From Sphingomonas leidyi (GTDB lineage: Bacteria; Pseudomonadota; Alphaproteobacteria; Sphingomonadales; Sphingomonadaceae), in NCBI RefSeq assembly GCF_011761945.1, contig NZ_JAASQV010000001.1, positions 1,860,001 to 1,924,000 on the forward strand: 64,000 nt of DNA, in the 5' to 3' direction. A program made the position numbers and the translations under genes. The notes below the pieces were generated by a model. The model was not told the origin of the DNA and made no database searches. It saw nothing but the letters and a program-made list of their open reading frames with translations. Each line of letters begins with the position of its first letter. The first letter of the stretch is position 1. Positions 25,827 to 33,583 of the stretch are shown one piece after another.

Positions 25827-25980
25827 GGGGCCTCGCATAAGCTCGGGCGGCCGTTCGGCCTTGCGAACCCTGGCGGGTTCGATGTCGCTCCCTTCGGATG
25901 TGCCATTCTTGTTCCGGGGCCTCGCATAAGCTCGGGCGACCGTTCGGCCTTGCGAACCCTGGCGGGTTCGATGTCGCTCC
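25827..25980. repeat. Two tandem copies of a 65-bp hairpin-containing repeat beside tRNA-Arg
   Basis: Copies at 25827-25891 and 25916-25980 (period about 89-90 bp) differ at only one base that I can see (G at 25850, A at 25939). Each contains CGAACCC-TGGC-GGGTTCG, a perfect 7-bp hairpin, and each is preceded by GCCATTCTTGT, the first of which begins at the tRNA CCA end. Each copy also shares TAAGCTCG and GGTTCGA with the 3' half of the tRNA, so the unit may derive from a tRNA end. Conceptual proteins read from this DNA are artefacts. Confidence 0.85.
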
Positions 25981-26391
25981 GGTCGAGTGTGCCAGCCCGT
26001 CGCGGGTGCAGGATTCCCGCGCCCATAGAATCTTTGTCCGGATATTCGCGATCCCGCGTCTCCTCCCTTGAGGCAGCATGTGCACGTCAGCACCAGCACG
26101 ATGTGGAAAGGCACCGGACGTTGCGCGCATGCCCACCACGTCCTGAGCGCAAAGGGAAAAAGAAGTTTACCAGGCTTCCGCCCGTTTCAGGTGATAATTT
26201 CAATATAAACCTCGGCCACGTCGAAGAAAATTAACGAAACACGCGGATATTCGAAATATTTCTTTCACAAAAGAATCAAATAATTCTCCATGCGAATCGC
26301 ATTAATAAGAGGAATTACTTTCGCAATATTCAAATTGCGGAGGTGTTATTGCGATGCGCGGTACAAACCAGACTGTACAACGGGAGATTGT
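25981..26391. other. Intergenic, AT-rich region before the NLP gene
   Basis: About 410 bp without a convincing gene. From about 26150 to 26380 A and T are far more frequent than in the rest of the window, with runs such as AAATATTTCTTTC and AAAGAATCAAATAATT. The NLP promoter must lie here; I cannot name a definite -35/-10 pair. The composition suggests either an imported segment or a nucleoid-protein-silenced promoter. Confidence 0.6.
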
Positions 26392-27300
26392 ATGGAAAAC
26401 CAACTTCAGACGCTGAACGGATCGCATGAAGACAAGCCAGGTGCGCGCATCGGCTTCGGCACGCTGCCCGTTCGCTCCCTGGCCATCGCGGCGTTCGGAG
26501 CGCTCATGATGCTGCAGCCAAAGCCCGCACAGGCGCAGGGCTGGCCCGCCCCGGTCGCGCCGCTGCCGGAGCTGGCCACCGCGCTCGACAAGCGGTTCCA
26601 GCCGGCGATCGATTTCGACACCGATGTCTGCTTCAACGTGCCGGCAGTCAACGCGGCGGGCGCGATCAGCGCGGGTGCGTCGACCTATGCCACCCGGCCG
26701 CCGGCGTCGTGCCGCAACCCCAGCTACCGGACGACCAGCAACGTCTATGTGCGCGCCCGCTGCAACAACGGCTATTGCGCGCGCGTCTACAGCTATTTCT
26801 GGCAGTCGGACTTCTCGCACGCCTATGACTGGGAATCGGTCATCGTCTGGACGACCGACCAGGGCACCAGCAGCACCGTGGTCGGCGTCACGCGCGGCGA
26901 TCATGGCGGCTGGGAAACCCGCGCCACCAGCGGCGGCCAGCTGCGCTTCCAGAGCGATTCGACCGGCCAGCACGTCAAGATGGTCTATCACTACGAGACC
27001 TGGGGATTCTCGCACCTGTGGCGTTTCTCGAAGACCGACAATGGCGACGAGCCGCCCGAGAACGGCACCGGCCAGTGGCTGATCCAGCCGCTGATCAGCT
27101 GGAACGGCTATCCCTCGGCCAGCGTTCGCAACGCGATCTCCAACTATAATTTCGGCAGCGGCAATTTCGACAACAAGGATGCCCGCTTCTCGGGCGTGCT
27201 CGCCGCCACGGTGAACACCAGCATCACGCCGGGATTCAACCCCAACCTGGATTCGGGCCCGAACTCGCCGGGTTGCCCGGCCGGCTCCACCCTCTGCTGA
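26392..27300 (+). CDS. NPP1/NLP family (necrosis- and ethylene-inducing-like) secreted protein
   Basis: 302 residues from the ATG at 26392 with CGGGAGA upstream. The signal peptide has an unusually long N-region (about 28 residues) and probably cleaves after 'QPKPAQA' (about residue 48). The NPP1 fold is recognised from 'YSYFWQSDFSHAYDWESVIV' (residues about 133-152), matching the family heptapeptide G-H-R-H-D-W-E as S-H-A-Y-D-W-E, and from 'VGVTRGDHGGWETR'. Family members bind plant sphingolipids (GIPCs) and lyse dicot membranes, or act as non-toxic homologues. Six Cys residues in the mature part suggest disulphides. It lies downstream of a tRNA and repeats, suggesting acquisition. Toxicity is not established. 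Confidence 0.8.
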   Translation: MENQLQTLNGSHEDKPGARIGFGTLPVRSLAIAAFGALMMLQPKPAQAQGWPAPVAPLPELATALDKRFQPAIDFDTDVCFNVPAVNAAGAISAGASTYATRPPASCRNPSYRTTSNVYVRARCNNGYCARVYSYFWQSDFSHAYDWESVIVWTTDQGTSSTVVGVTRGDHGGWETRATSGGQLRFQSDSTGQHVKMVYHYETWGFSHLWRFSKTDNGDEPPENGTGQWLIQPLISWNGYPSASVRNAISNYNFGSGNFDNKDARFSGVLAATVNTSITPGFNPNLDSGPNSPGCPAGSTLC

Positions 27301-27306
27301 CCGACT

Positions 27307-27343
27307 CCGCCCCGCGCCGCCAAACCCCCGCGGCGCGGGGCGG
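27307..27343 (+). terminator. Strong hairpin after the NLP gene
   Basis: A perfect 14-bp stem CCGCCCCGCGCCGC/GCGGCGCGGGGCGG with a 9-nt loop starts 6 bp after the NLP stop. No T-tract follows, so it may act as a stability hairpin or a Rho-assisted terminator. Confidence 0.65.
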
Positions 27344-27375
27344 AACCCTGGCGAGGCTCCGCCGACGAGGTGCAC

Positions 27376-27870
27376 ATGGCAAGAAATCCCAAGGTCGCAT
27401 GGCAGATGCTCCTGCTGGGGTGCGCGGCAGTGATCGTTGCCGGCTGGGCCTGGCTGGCGCTGCGGAGCGCGAGCGGCGGGGGCAAGCCCGCCGCCGAAGG
27501 CCTGGTGCGCGTGGACATGCCGGCAACCGCAGCGCGCAACTCCCCGATCGCCGCGCCTGTGGCCATGGCGAACCTTCCTGCCCTGCCCGACAGGGTGATC
27601 GCGCATGTCCACCAGGACTATCCGCTGCTCACGGAGGTAGACTTTCGCTGCGATGCCGGCGGATGCGCGGTGACCGCCACGATACCGCCACCCACGGACG
27701 ACGCGTTCCTGAAGCAGCGCCAGGAGATGCTGCTCGGCGGCCTTGCCAGGACAGTCGCGGCGGATGGCTATACGATGCTCGGGCCGGTCCGGATGGACGA
27801 GGTCGCGTTCAATGTCTTCCATATCCGCGCATCGGTGACACCGGCGCAGGGGCAGGAGCAGGCGCGATAG
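27376..27870 (+). CDS. Membrane-anchored periplasmic protein, unknown
   Basis: 164 residues from the ATG at 27376 (GAGG six bases before it; a GTG two codons earlier is possible). One N-terminal membrane helix lies at about 8-29 ('VAWQMLLLGCAAVIVAGWAW'). A small periplasmic domain follows with a Cys pair in 'VDFRCDAGGCAVTATIPPP' that probably forms a disulphide. I do not recognise the family. It follows the NLP gene on the same strand after a strong hairpin, so co-transcription is doubtful. Confidence 0.7.
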   Translation: MARNPKVAWQMLLLGCAAVIVAGWAWLALRSASGGGKPAAEGLVRVDMPATAARNSPIAAPVAMANLPALPDRVIAHVHQDYPLLTEVDFRCDAGGCAVTATIPPPTDDAFLKQRQEMLLGGLARTVAADGYTMLGPVRMDEVAFNVFHIRASVTPAQGQEQAR

Positions 27871-27909
27871 GACGCCCCGCCATCGGGAGCCGCCGGGCGC
27901 AGGCCCAAA

Positions 27910-27938
27910 ACGGGCGCCCCGGCAAGCAGGGCGCCCGT
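27910..27938 (-). terminator. Hairpin terminator on the minus strand
   Basis: A 10-bp stem ACGGGCGCCC/GGGCGCCCGT with a 9-nt loop is followed on the minus strand by TTTTGGG. It would end a transcript from the small minus-strand gene at 28117-28347. It also lies 39 bp after the plus-strand gene stop. Confidence 0.6.
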
Positions 27939-28116
27939 CAGGCACCGGCTCGGGCGTCGATCCGGACCGGCACAGGGATGTATGCCGGCGCAACTGTCGG
28001 GTTCAGGTCGCGTCGGCACGCAGGCCCTGTGGCCGGGCGCGCCGGGCATGACGAGGCAGGTGCGACGTAGGACGAAGATCGAGCGACGAATCCGGTTCGC
28101 CGTCGGTCAGCCGAGA

Positions 28117-28347
28117 TTACTTCTTGCCGCCGCGCCAGTAGAGCAGGCCGGCGACGATCGCCGCCGAGCCGATGCCGATGGCGGCGCCCATGCCGATCTG
28201 CTTGGCATCGGGCTTCCAGCGCTTCTTGGCCTCGACGATGTCCTTGACGGCCTGCAGCGCTTCGCTCCCCGCATGGTGATCGTGCGGCGCCTCCTCGACC
28301 GGATGGGGCGACGGGGCATCCTCGGGCAGTGGCGGCTTCTTGCTCAT
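28117..28347 (-). CDS. Small tail-anchored membrane protein, unknown
   Basis: 76 residues. The N-terminal half is hydrophilic, with Pro, His and acidic residues ('KPPLPEDAPSPHPVEEAPHD'). A C-terminal glycine- and alanine-rich membrane helix ('IGMGAAIGIGSAAIVAGLLY', about 51-71) ends in 'WRGGKK'. The layout is of a single-pass protein with its N-terminus in the cytosol. Function unknown. It is divergent from the aminotransferase gene across 85 bp. Confidence 0.7.
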   Translation of the reverse strand: MSKKPPLPEDAPSPHPVEEAPHDHHAGSEALQAVKDIVEAKKRWKPDAKQIGMGAAIGIGSAAIVAGLLYWRGGKK

Positions 28348-28432
28348 GGTCTTCCTCTATTGGCGCAAGCCTGAACGTCAGGCTAATGCGGCGGTTGCAC
28401 CCAAAGATGCAAGCCGCCACAAGCTCGGCCCC

Positions 28433-29593
28433 ATGAACCCGCTCTACGCCCGGATGGGCACCACAATCTTCGAAGCCATGTCCGCTCGCGCGCGCGAGAC
28501 CGGGGCGATCAACCTGGGCCAGGGCTTCGCCGACGGGCGCGGGCCGGAAGCGGTGCTGCAGGCAGCGGCGAAGGCGGTGGTCGAGCGGTCGAACCAATAT
28601 CCCCCGATGCTCGGCCTGCCCGAGCTGCGCCATGCCGTGGCCGACCATTATGCCCGTCACCAGGGGCTGAACCTGGCGGCAGAGGAAGTGGTGGTCACCT
28701 CGGGCGCGACCGAGGCGCTGGCCGCCGCGATCTTCGCCTGCGTCTCCCCCGGCGACGAGGTGATCTGCTTCCAGCCGCTCTACGACGCCTATGTGCCCCT
28801 GATCCGCCAGGCCGGCGGCGTGCCGAAGTTCGTGCGCCTCCAGCCGCCCGAATGGAAGATCGACCGGGCGGCGCTCGAAGCCGCGGCATCGGGCAGGACG
28901 CGCGTGCTGATCCTCAACAACCCGCTCAATCCCGCCGCGACCATGTGCGGCGCGGACGAGCTGGCGATGCTCGCCGATTTCTGCGTCGCGCACGACCTGA
29001 TCGCGATCTGCGACGAGGTGTGGGAGCACGTTACCTTCGACGGCGCCCGCCACCTGCCGCTGATCGGCTTCCCCGGCATGCGCGAGCGCACGGTGAAGAT
29101 CGGCTCGGCCGGCAAGATCTTCGCGCTGACCGGCTTCAAGGTCGGCTGGATGTGCGCCGCCCCCGCCATCGCCCGCGTGCTTTCCAAGGCGCATCAGTTC
29201 CTCACCTTCACGACGCCGCCCAACCTGCAATGGGCAGTCGCCGAGGGCCTCGCCACCCAGGACGGCTGGGTGCAGGAGGCGCGCCACCGCTTCCAGCATG
29301 GCCGCGACCGGCTGCGCGCCGGGCTCGCCGCCGCCGGCTTCGCCGTGCTGCCGAGCGCCGCGACCTATTTCCTCTCGGTCGACCTCGCCGCCTCGGGCAT
29401 CCCCCTGGACGACGTCGCCTTCGCCAACCGGCTGATCGACGAGGCCGGCGTCGCCTGCATCCCCGTCTCTGCCTTCTATGCCGAGCAACCAGTGACCAGC
29501 GTGGCGCGCTTCTGCTTCGTCAAGGAAGACGCCACGCTCGACGCCGCGATCGCGCGAATCGCCGAGGCCCGGGACCGGCTGGCGAGCGGCTGA
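28433..29593 (+). CDS. Class I/II PLP-dependent aminotransferase (YbdL/methionine aminotransferase-like)
   Basis: 386 residues starting MNPLYARMG. Fold type I aminotransferase: N-terminal 'AINLGQGFADGRGPEAVLQA', 'VVVTSGATEALAAAIFACVS', 'ILNNPLNPAATM', 'IAICDEVWEHVTFDG' and the PLP lysine at about K228 in 'IGSAGKIFALTGFKVGW'. The C-terminal Arg for the substrate carboxylate is in 'VARFCFVKED'. The subgroup includes methionine/2-oxo acid and kynurenine aminotransferases. Because the mtn operon is 1 kb away, it could supply the last transamination of methionine salvage, but that is inference. Confidence 0.9.
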   Translation: MNPLYARMGTTIFEAMSARARETGAINLGQGFADGRGPEAVLQAAAKAVVERSNQYPPMLGLPELRHAVADHYARHQGLNLAAEEVVVTSGATEALAAAIFACVSPGDEVICFQPLYDAYVPLIRQAGGVPKFVRLQPPEWKIDRAALEAAASGRTRVLILNNPLNPAATMCGADELAMLADFCVAHDLIAICDEVWEHVTFDGARHLPLIGFPGMRERTVKIGSAGKIFALTGFKVGWMCAAPAIARVLSKAHQFLTFTTPPNLQWAVAEGLATQDGWVQEARHRFQHGRDRLRAGLAAAGFAVLPSAATYFLSVDLAASGIPLDDVAFANRLIDEAGVACIPVSAFYAEQPVTSVARFCFVKEDATLDAAIARIAEARDRLASG

Positions 29594-29823
29594 CCGGCCG
29601 CACGCGGATATGCGGGAAACATACGCTGCGGCCCCCTTTCCGCTCCTCCGCAAGAGACCCGCGCGACCGAAGCCGGCGTTCCGGTGATAGGGAAGACTGC
29701 CCATGCCCGGCGACTCGGCCGCGGGGCGGTTCGCCTATGGAAGCGCCCGCTTCGCCGTGTGGCGTGCAACTCGTCTCGTTTGCGGCACGTTCGCCGGGCC
29801 GCGGGACAGATTGGAGTTGTACC

Positions 29824-30516
29824 ATGCGTAACATGAAGTTCCTGATGCGTGGCGCGGCGGTGACCGCGCTGCTCGTCGCGACCCCGTCGCTCGCCCAGAG
29901 CCGTATCGACCGGGCACGCACCGCCGTGACCGAAGCCGCCGCCAAGGTGGAGGCGGCACAGACCGCCGGCGCCCAGACCTATGCCGGCGAGACCATGGCC
30001 AAGGCCGAGGAGGCGCTGCGCGTCGCCAAGGACCAGCTGGCACGCGACCATCGCGATTCGACGATCAGCGAAGCGCGACGCGCCTCGGGCCTGGCCGATC
30101 AGGCGCTGGCCGAGGCCGAACACAACAAGGACGCGCGCATGGCCGCCGAGCGCGACGCGCGACGCGACGCCCAGGCTGCCGCAGCCTCGGCTTCGGCGGA
30201 TGCCGCGGCAGAGGCCAGCCAGCGCGAGGCCGCGCAGAATGCCGCGGCGGTAGCCCAGGGCAATGCGGCGGCGGCGAATGCCCGCGCCGACATGGCCGCC
30301 CAGGCGGCGCAATCGGCGGCGGCGGACGCGGCGGCAGTGCGCGCCGCGGCAGTCCAGTCGGTCGCGACGACGATCGAGACCACCACCACCCAGCCGGCAG
30401 CGCGCAAGGCGACGACGGTGAAGAAGGCGCCGGTGCGCAGGACCACCCGCACCACCGTGTCGCGCCCGGCAACGACGTCGACGACCACCACCACGGTGAA
30501 GACCGAGCCGCGCTGA
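29824..30516 (+). CDS. Exported alanine-rich coiled-coil protein (DUF4398-like)
   Basis: 230 residues with GGAG before the ATG. Signal peptide 'MRNMKFLMRGAAVTALLVAT' to 'PSLAQ'. A long charged Ala-rich helix follows at about 26-180 ('ARTAVTEAAAKVEAAQTAGA', 'AKAEEALRVAKDQLARDHRD'), then a Thr/Lys/Arg-rich basic tail ('RKATTVKKAPVRRTTRTTVS') that looks disordered. The helical part resembles DUF4398 proteins that precede OmpA-like domains in other bacteria; no OmpA domain is present here. The tail might bind polyanions such as peptidoglycan or LPS. Confidence 0.72.
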   Translation: MRNMKFLMRGAAVTALLVATPSLAQSRIDRARTAVTEAAAKVEAAQTAGAQTYAGETMAKAEEALRVAKDQLARDHRDSTISEARRASGLADQALAEAEHNKDARMAAERDARRDAQAAAASASADAAAEASQREAAQNAAAVAQGNAAAANARADMAAQAAQSAAADAAAVRAAAVQSVATTIETTTTQPAARKATTVKKAPVRRTTRTTVSRPATTSTTTTTVKTEPR

Positions 30517-30583
30517 CGCGGAGTCCTGCGATCGGCGGCGATAGCGCGAGGCGCGCGCTCCACGCCACCGCGCACGCCCAGGG

Positions 30584-31630
30584 TCAGATCCTGTCCAGCA
30601 CCCCGCGCTCGGTGATGTAGCCCGTCACCAGCCGCGCGGGGGTCACATCGAATGCTGGATTGGCGGCGGGGGAGTCGGTGACACGGACAGTTCCGATTTC
30701 CCCGCTTGCGCCCGGCCCGCTCAGCCGGGTCAGTTCCTCGGCGCTGCGCTCCTCGATCGGGATGTCGGCACCGCTTTCGGTGTCCGGGTCGAACGTGGTG
30801 TAGGGCAAGGCGACATAGAAGGGCACATCATTGTCGTGTGCGGCGAGCGCCTTCAGATAGGTGCCGATCTTGTTGCAGACGTCGCCGTTGCGCGTGACGC
30901 GATCGGTGCCGACCACCACGGCATCCACCTGCCCCTTCATCATCAGCAGGCCGCCGGCATTGTCGGCGATCACCGTATGCGGCACGCCGTGGTTGCGCAG
31001 CTCGAACGCGGTAAGCAGCGCGCCCTGGTTGCGCGGGCGCGTCTCGTCCACCCAGACATGGACCGGGATGCCGGCATCGTGCGCGAGATAGATCGGCGCA
31101 GTGGCGGTGCCATAGTCGACCGTGGCGAGCCAGCCGGCGTTGCAATGGGTGAGGATGTTGAGCGGACGATCGGGATTCCGCGCATGGAGTTCGCGGAACA
31201 GCTCCAGGCCATGCTCGCCGATCGCGCGGCAGAGCTCGGCATCCTCGTCGCAGATCTCGTCGGCGCGCCGGAACGCCGCCGCGGCGCGCTCGCGCTCCGG
31301 CAGCTCGGCGACCGCCGCGCGGACCGCATCGAGCGCCCAGCGCAGGTTGATCGCGGTCGGGCGCGTCTCGAACAGCGTCTCGTAGGCCGCCTGGAGGTTC
31401 GCGTCGCCCGGATCGGCCGCGAGCGCCATGGCATAGCCATAGGCGGCCGTGGCGCCGATCATCGGGGCGCCGCGCGTCCACATCTCGCGGATCGCCACCG
31501 CGGCGGCATCGACGTCGCGCAGTTCGACCCATTGCACGTCCCAGGGCAGCTTGCGCTGGTCGAGGATGACCACGCCCTTGCCGTCTTCGGTGCGGCGGAT
31601 CGAGCGCGTGGGACGGCCTTCGAGGATCAT
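30584..31630 (-). CDS. mtnA: S-methyl-5-thioribose-1-phosphate isomerase
   Basis: 348 residues, full length. It converts methylthioribose-1-P to methylthioribulose-1-P in methionine salvage. Family signatures are '[20 protein letters not shown]', the catalytic Cys in '[18 protein letters not shown]', '[20 protein letters not shown]' and the catalytic Asp in '[20 protein letters not shown]'. It is the last gene of the mtnB-D-C-A operon, its start overlapping the mtnC stop (ATGA). Note that the isomerase acts before the steps catalysed by the genes upstream of it. Confidence 0.95.
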   Translation of the reverse strand: MILEGRPTRSIRRTEDGKGVVILDQRKLPWDVQWVELRDVDAAAVAIREMWTRGAPMIGATAAYGYAMALAADPGDANLQAAYETLFETRPTAINLRWALDAVRAAVAELPERERAAAAFRRADEICDEDAELCRAIGEHGLELFRELHARNPDRPLNILTHCNAGWLATVDYGTATAPIYLAHDAGIPVHVWVDETRPRNQGALLTAFELRNHGVPHTVIADNAGGLLMMKGQVDAVVVGTDRVTRNGDVCNKIGTYLKALAAHDNDVPFYVALPYTTFDPDTESGADIPIEERSAEELTRLSGPGASGEIGTVRVTDSPAANPAFDVTPARLVTGYITERGVLDRI

Positions 31631-32265
31631 GGGAGCACTTCCGCCAGAGAATGGATGTCGGCCGGGCCGCCTTCGCGGTCGATCAGCAGCGCCTGGAGTC
31701 CCGCTTCGTGCGCGGCATCGACTTCGGCGGCCATGTCCGAGACGAAGAGCAGCTCGGAGGGCGCGAGATCGAGGGCATCGACGATCCTGGTATAGGAATC
31801 GCTGTCGCGCTTGGGACCGGTGGTCGTGTCGAAATAGCCGCTGAGGAACGGTGTCAGGTCGCCGGCGATCGAATGGCCGAAGATCAGCTTCTGCGCGGCG
31901 ATCGAGCCGGAGGAATAGATGCTCACCATGAGGCCGGCGGCCGTCCAGCGGCGCAGCGCCTCGGGCGTGTCGGGATAGACATGCCCCTTGAGCTCGCCAT
32001 CGGCATAGCCCCGGGCCCAGATCAGGCCCTGCAGCGTCTTGAGCGGCGTTTCCTTGCGGTCCTCGTCGATCCAGGCGAGCAGCGTGGCGACGGGATCGTC
32101 GCCCGGCACCTGGGCCAGTATCGGCGCGGCGACTTCGGGATTGTTCGCGACGAATTCCGCCAGATGCCTGCGCGCATAGGGAAAGAGCTCGTCGGCGACG
32201 AAGCGGATGCTGCTCGTCGTGCCTTCGATGTCGAGGAGGATGGCTTTGGGCGGGGTGTGGGTCAT
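31627..32265 (-). CDS. mtnC: Acireductone synthase (enolase-phosphatase E1)
   Basis: 212 residues. It is a HAD-superfamily enzyme that enolises and dephosphorylates 2,3-diketo-5-methylthiopentyl-1-P to the acireductone. HAD motif I is altered to '[16 protein letters not shown]', which is characteristic of MtnC. Motif II is '[14 protein letters not shown]' and motif III/IV is '[16 protein letters not shown]'. Bifunctional MtnC makes separate MtnW/MtnX unnecessary. It overlaps mtnA by 4 bp. A dispersed inverted repeat occupies the 117 bp between mtnD and mtnC. Confidence 0.95.
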   Translation of the reverse strand: MTHTPPKAILLDIEGTTSSIRFVADELFPYARRHLAEFVANNPEVAAPILAQVPGDDPVATLLAWIDEDRKETPLKTLQGLIWARGYADGELKGHVYPDTPEALRRWTAAGLMVSIYSSGSIAAQKLIFGHSIAGDLTPFLSGYFDTTTGPKRDSDSYTRIVDALDLAPSELLFVSDMAAEVDAAHEAGLQALLIDREGGPADIHSLAEVLP

Positions 32266-32290
32266 TCTTCTCTCGTCATCCTGCCCCTTT

Positions 32291-32376
32291 CGTCATCCCC
32301 GCACAGGCGGGAATCCGGGACAACAGGGCGGCGTCCTTCATGATTCTCGATCCCCGCCTGCGCGGGAACGACGGGG
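32291..32376. repeat. Dispersed inverted repeat between mtnD and mtnC
   Basis: Two inverted copies of a short sequence, CGTCATCCCCGCACAGGCGG (32291 onward) and its reverse-type copy CCCCGCCTGCGCGGGAACGA (32352 onward), can pair into a long imperfect stem-loop. Similar sequences occur at 38974-39023, around 51955 and at 63316-63342, so it is a REP-like dispersed element. It sits inside an operon and may reduce expression of the genes behind it. Confidence 0.75.
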
Positions 32377-32382
32377 ATTGGC

Positions 32383-32925
32383 TCAGACCAGCTCGTGCCG
32401 CGGGAAACGATCGGCAATCGTGTCGCCGGTGAAGTTGGCGATCCAGCCGTCCGCATTGGTGAACAGACGGATCGCAGTGAAGCGCGGGCTCGGCCCCATG
32501 TCGAACCAGTGGCGGGTGCCGGCCGGCACCGAGATCAGGTCGCCTTCCTCGCAGAGCACGGCATAGATTCTCTCGCCATCGCGCAGGGTGAACAGCCCCT
32601 CGCCTTCGACGAAGAAGCGGACCTCGTCCTCCGAATGGCGATGCTCGGAGAGGAACTTGCTGCGCAACGCCCCCCTTTCGGGGTGGTCGGGCACCATGCG
32701 GATCACGTCGACGGACCGATAGCCCTTCTCGGCCTTGAGCCGCTCGACCTCCGGGGCGAAGGCCTCGAGCACTTCCTCCTGCCCGGCATCGGCGGCAAGC
32801 GGGCGCGACGGCCATTGCTCGAAGCGGACGCCGATCGGCGCCAGCGCCGCCGCGATCGCCCCGGGATCGCGCGTCTCGGTGAGCGGCGCGCCGCCCGTTT
32901 CGTCGAAGACCCTGAGATGCGTCAT
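32383..32925 (-). CDS. mtnD: Acireductone dioxygenase
   Basis: 180 residues from the ATG overlapping the mtnB stop. It is a cupin metalloenzyme that oxidises the acireductone to the 2-oxo acid precursor of methionine plus formate (Fe form). Metal ligands are H-x-H-x4-E in 'EHRHSEDEVRFFVEG' (about 90-104) and the later His in 'VPAGTRHWFDMG'. Other family segments are 'VDVIRMVPDHP' and 'FTAIRLFTNADGW'. It is the second gene of the mtn operon. Confidence 0.95.
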   Translation of the reverse strand: MTHLRVFDETGGAPLTETRDPGAIAAALAPIGVRFEQWPSRPLAADAGQEEVLEAFAPEVERLKAEKGYRSVDVIRMVPDHPERGALRSKFLSEHRHSEDEVRFFVEGEGLFTLRDGERIYAVLCEEGDLISVPAGTRHWFDMGPSPRFTAIRLFTNADGWIANFTGDTIADRFPRHELV

Positions 32926-33539
32926 CGCTTCCATGCCCTTTCGGCCAGCTCGGCGGCGATCAGCCATTCGGTGCCCTCGAGCACGCGCTCGGCCTCGGCC
33001 AGGTCCTTGCCCCAGGCATAGAGCCCGTGGCTGCGGATAAGATAGGCCGGCGCCGCGCCCGGCGCCAGCAGCGCGGGCGTCACCGCAGCCTCGATCACCG
33101 CCATGTCCTGGCTGTTGTCGACGATCGGCAGGCGGATCTCCGCCTCGTGCGTGGCGTTGCCCGGAAAGACCTTGAGCATCTCATGGCCGGCGAATACCCA
33201 TTCGCTGGCGTCGGCGGCGGCGCGGCTCATCCCCACGGCCTCGGGCGAATGCCCGTGGAGCACGGCGCCCGTGTCGGGGAACAGGCGATAGATGGCCAGG
33301 TGCAACGCAGTCTCGGCCGAGGGCTTGCCGGGCGTGAGCCCCTTCCCCTCCAGGTCGACCCGCATGATCCCCGCGGGCGTCAGCCGGCCCTTGTGCCAGC
33401 CGGACACGGTGACGGCGACGCTGCCGTCGTCGAGGCGAACGGAATAGTTGCCGGCGGTAGCGGGGGCCCAGCCGCGCGCGTCGAGCCGGCGGCCAACCTC
33501 GACCAGTGCGTCGGCGGCATCTGCGAAGGACATCGTCAT
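32922..33539 (-). CDS. mtnB: Methylthioribulose-1-phosphate dehydratase
   Basis: 205 residues. It is a class II aldolase/adducin-type zinc enzyme that dehydrates methylthioribulose-1-P. Zinc His residues are in 'GAVLHGHSPEAVGMS', and a third in 'YLIRSHGLYAWGKDL'. The N-terminal 'GWAPATAGNYSVRLDDGSVA' is the phosphate-binding loop. It is the first gene of the operon (mtnB, D, C, A), with an ATGA overlap onto mtnD. A second ATG two codons in is possible. No MTA phosphorylase or nucleosidase is in the window. Confidence 0.95.
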   Translation of the reverse strand: MTMSFADAADALVEVGRRLDARGWAPATAGNYSVRLDDGSVAVTVSGWHKGRLTPAGIMRVDLEGKGLTPGKPSAETALHLAIYRLFPDTGAVLHGHSPEAVGMSRAAADASEWVFAGHEMLKVFPGNATHEAEIRLPIVDNSQDMAVIEAAVTPALLAPGAAPAYLIRSHGLYAWGKDLAEAERVLEGTEWLIAAELAERAWKR

Positions 33540-33583
33540 GCCCGCGGCCTTAGCCGATCCGCGGGCACCGAGGGCAACAGATT

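Noticed and set aside
25733..26139. Protein-like frames across tRNA-Arg and its repeats (ending in PAGFEPATTSLEGTCSIQLSYG-like or WIRTSDHELRRH-like text)
   Set aside because: These are the well-known artefact products of antisense tRNA and flanking repeats; the tRNA fold explains the DNA.
29596..29633. GGCCGCA/TGCGGCC stem after the aminotransferase gene
   Set aside because: Seven pairs around a 24-nt loop with no T-run; could occur by chance at this GC content.
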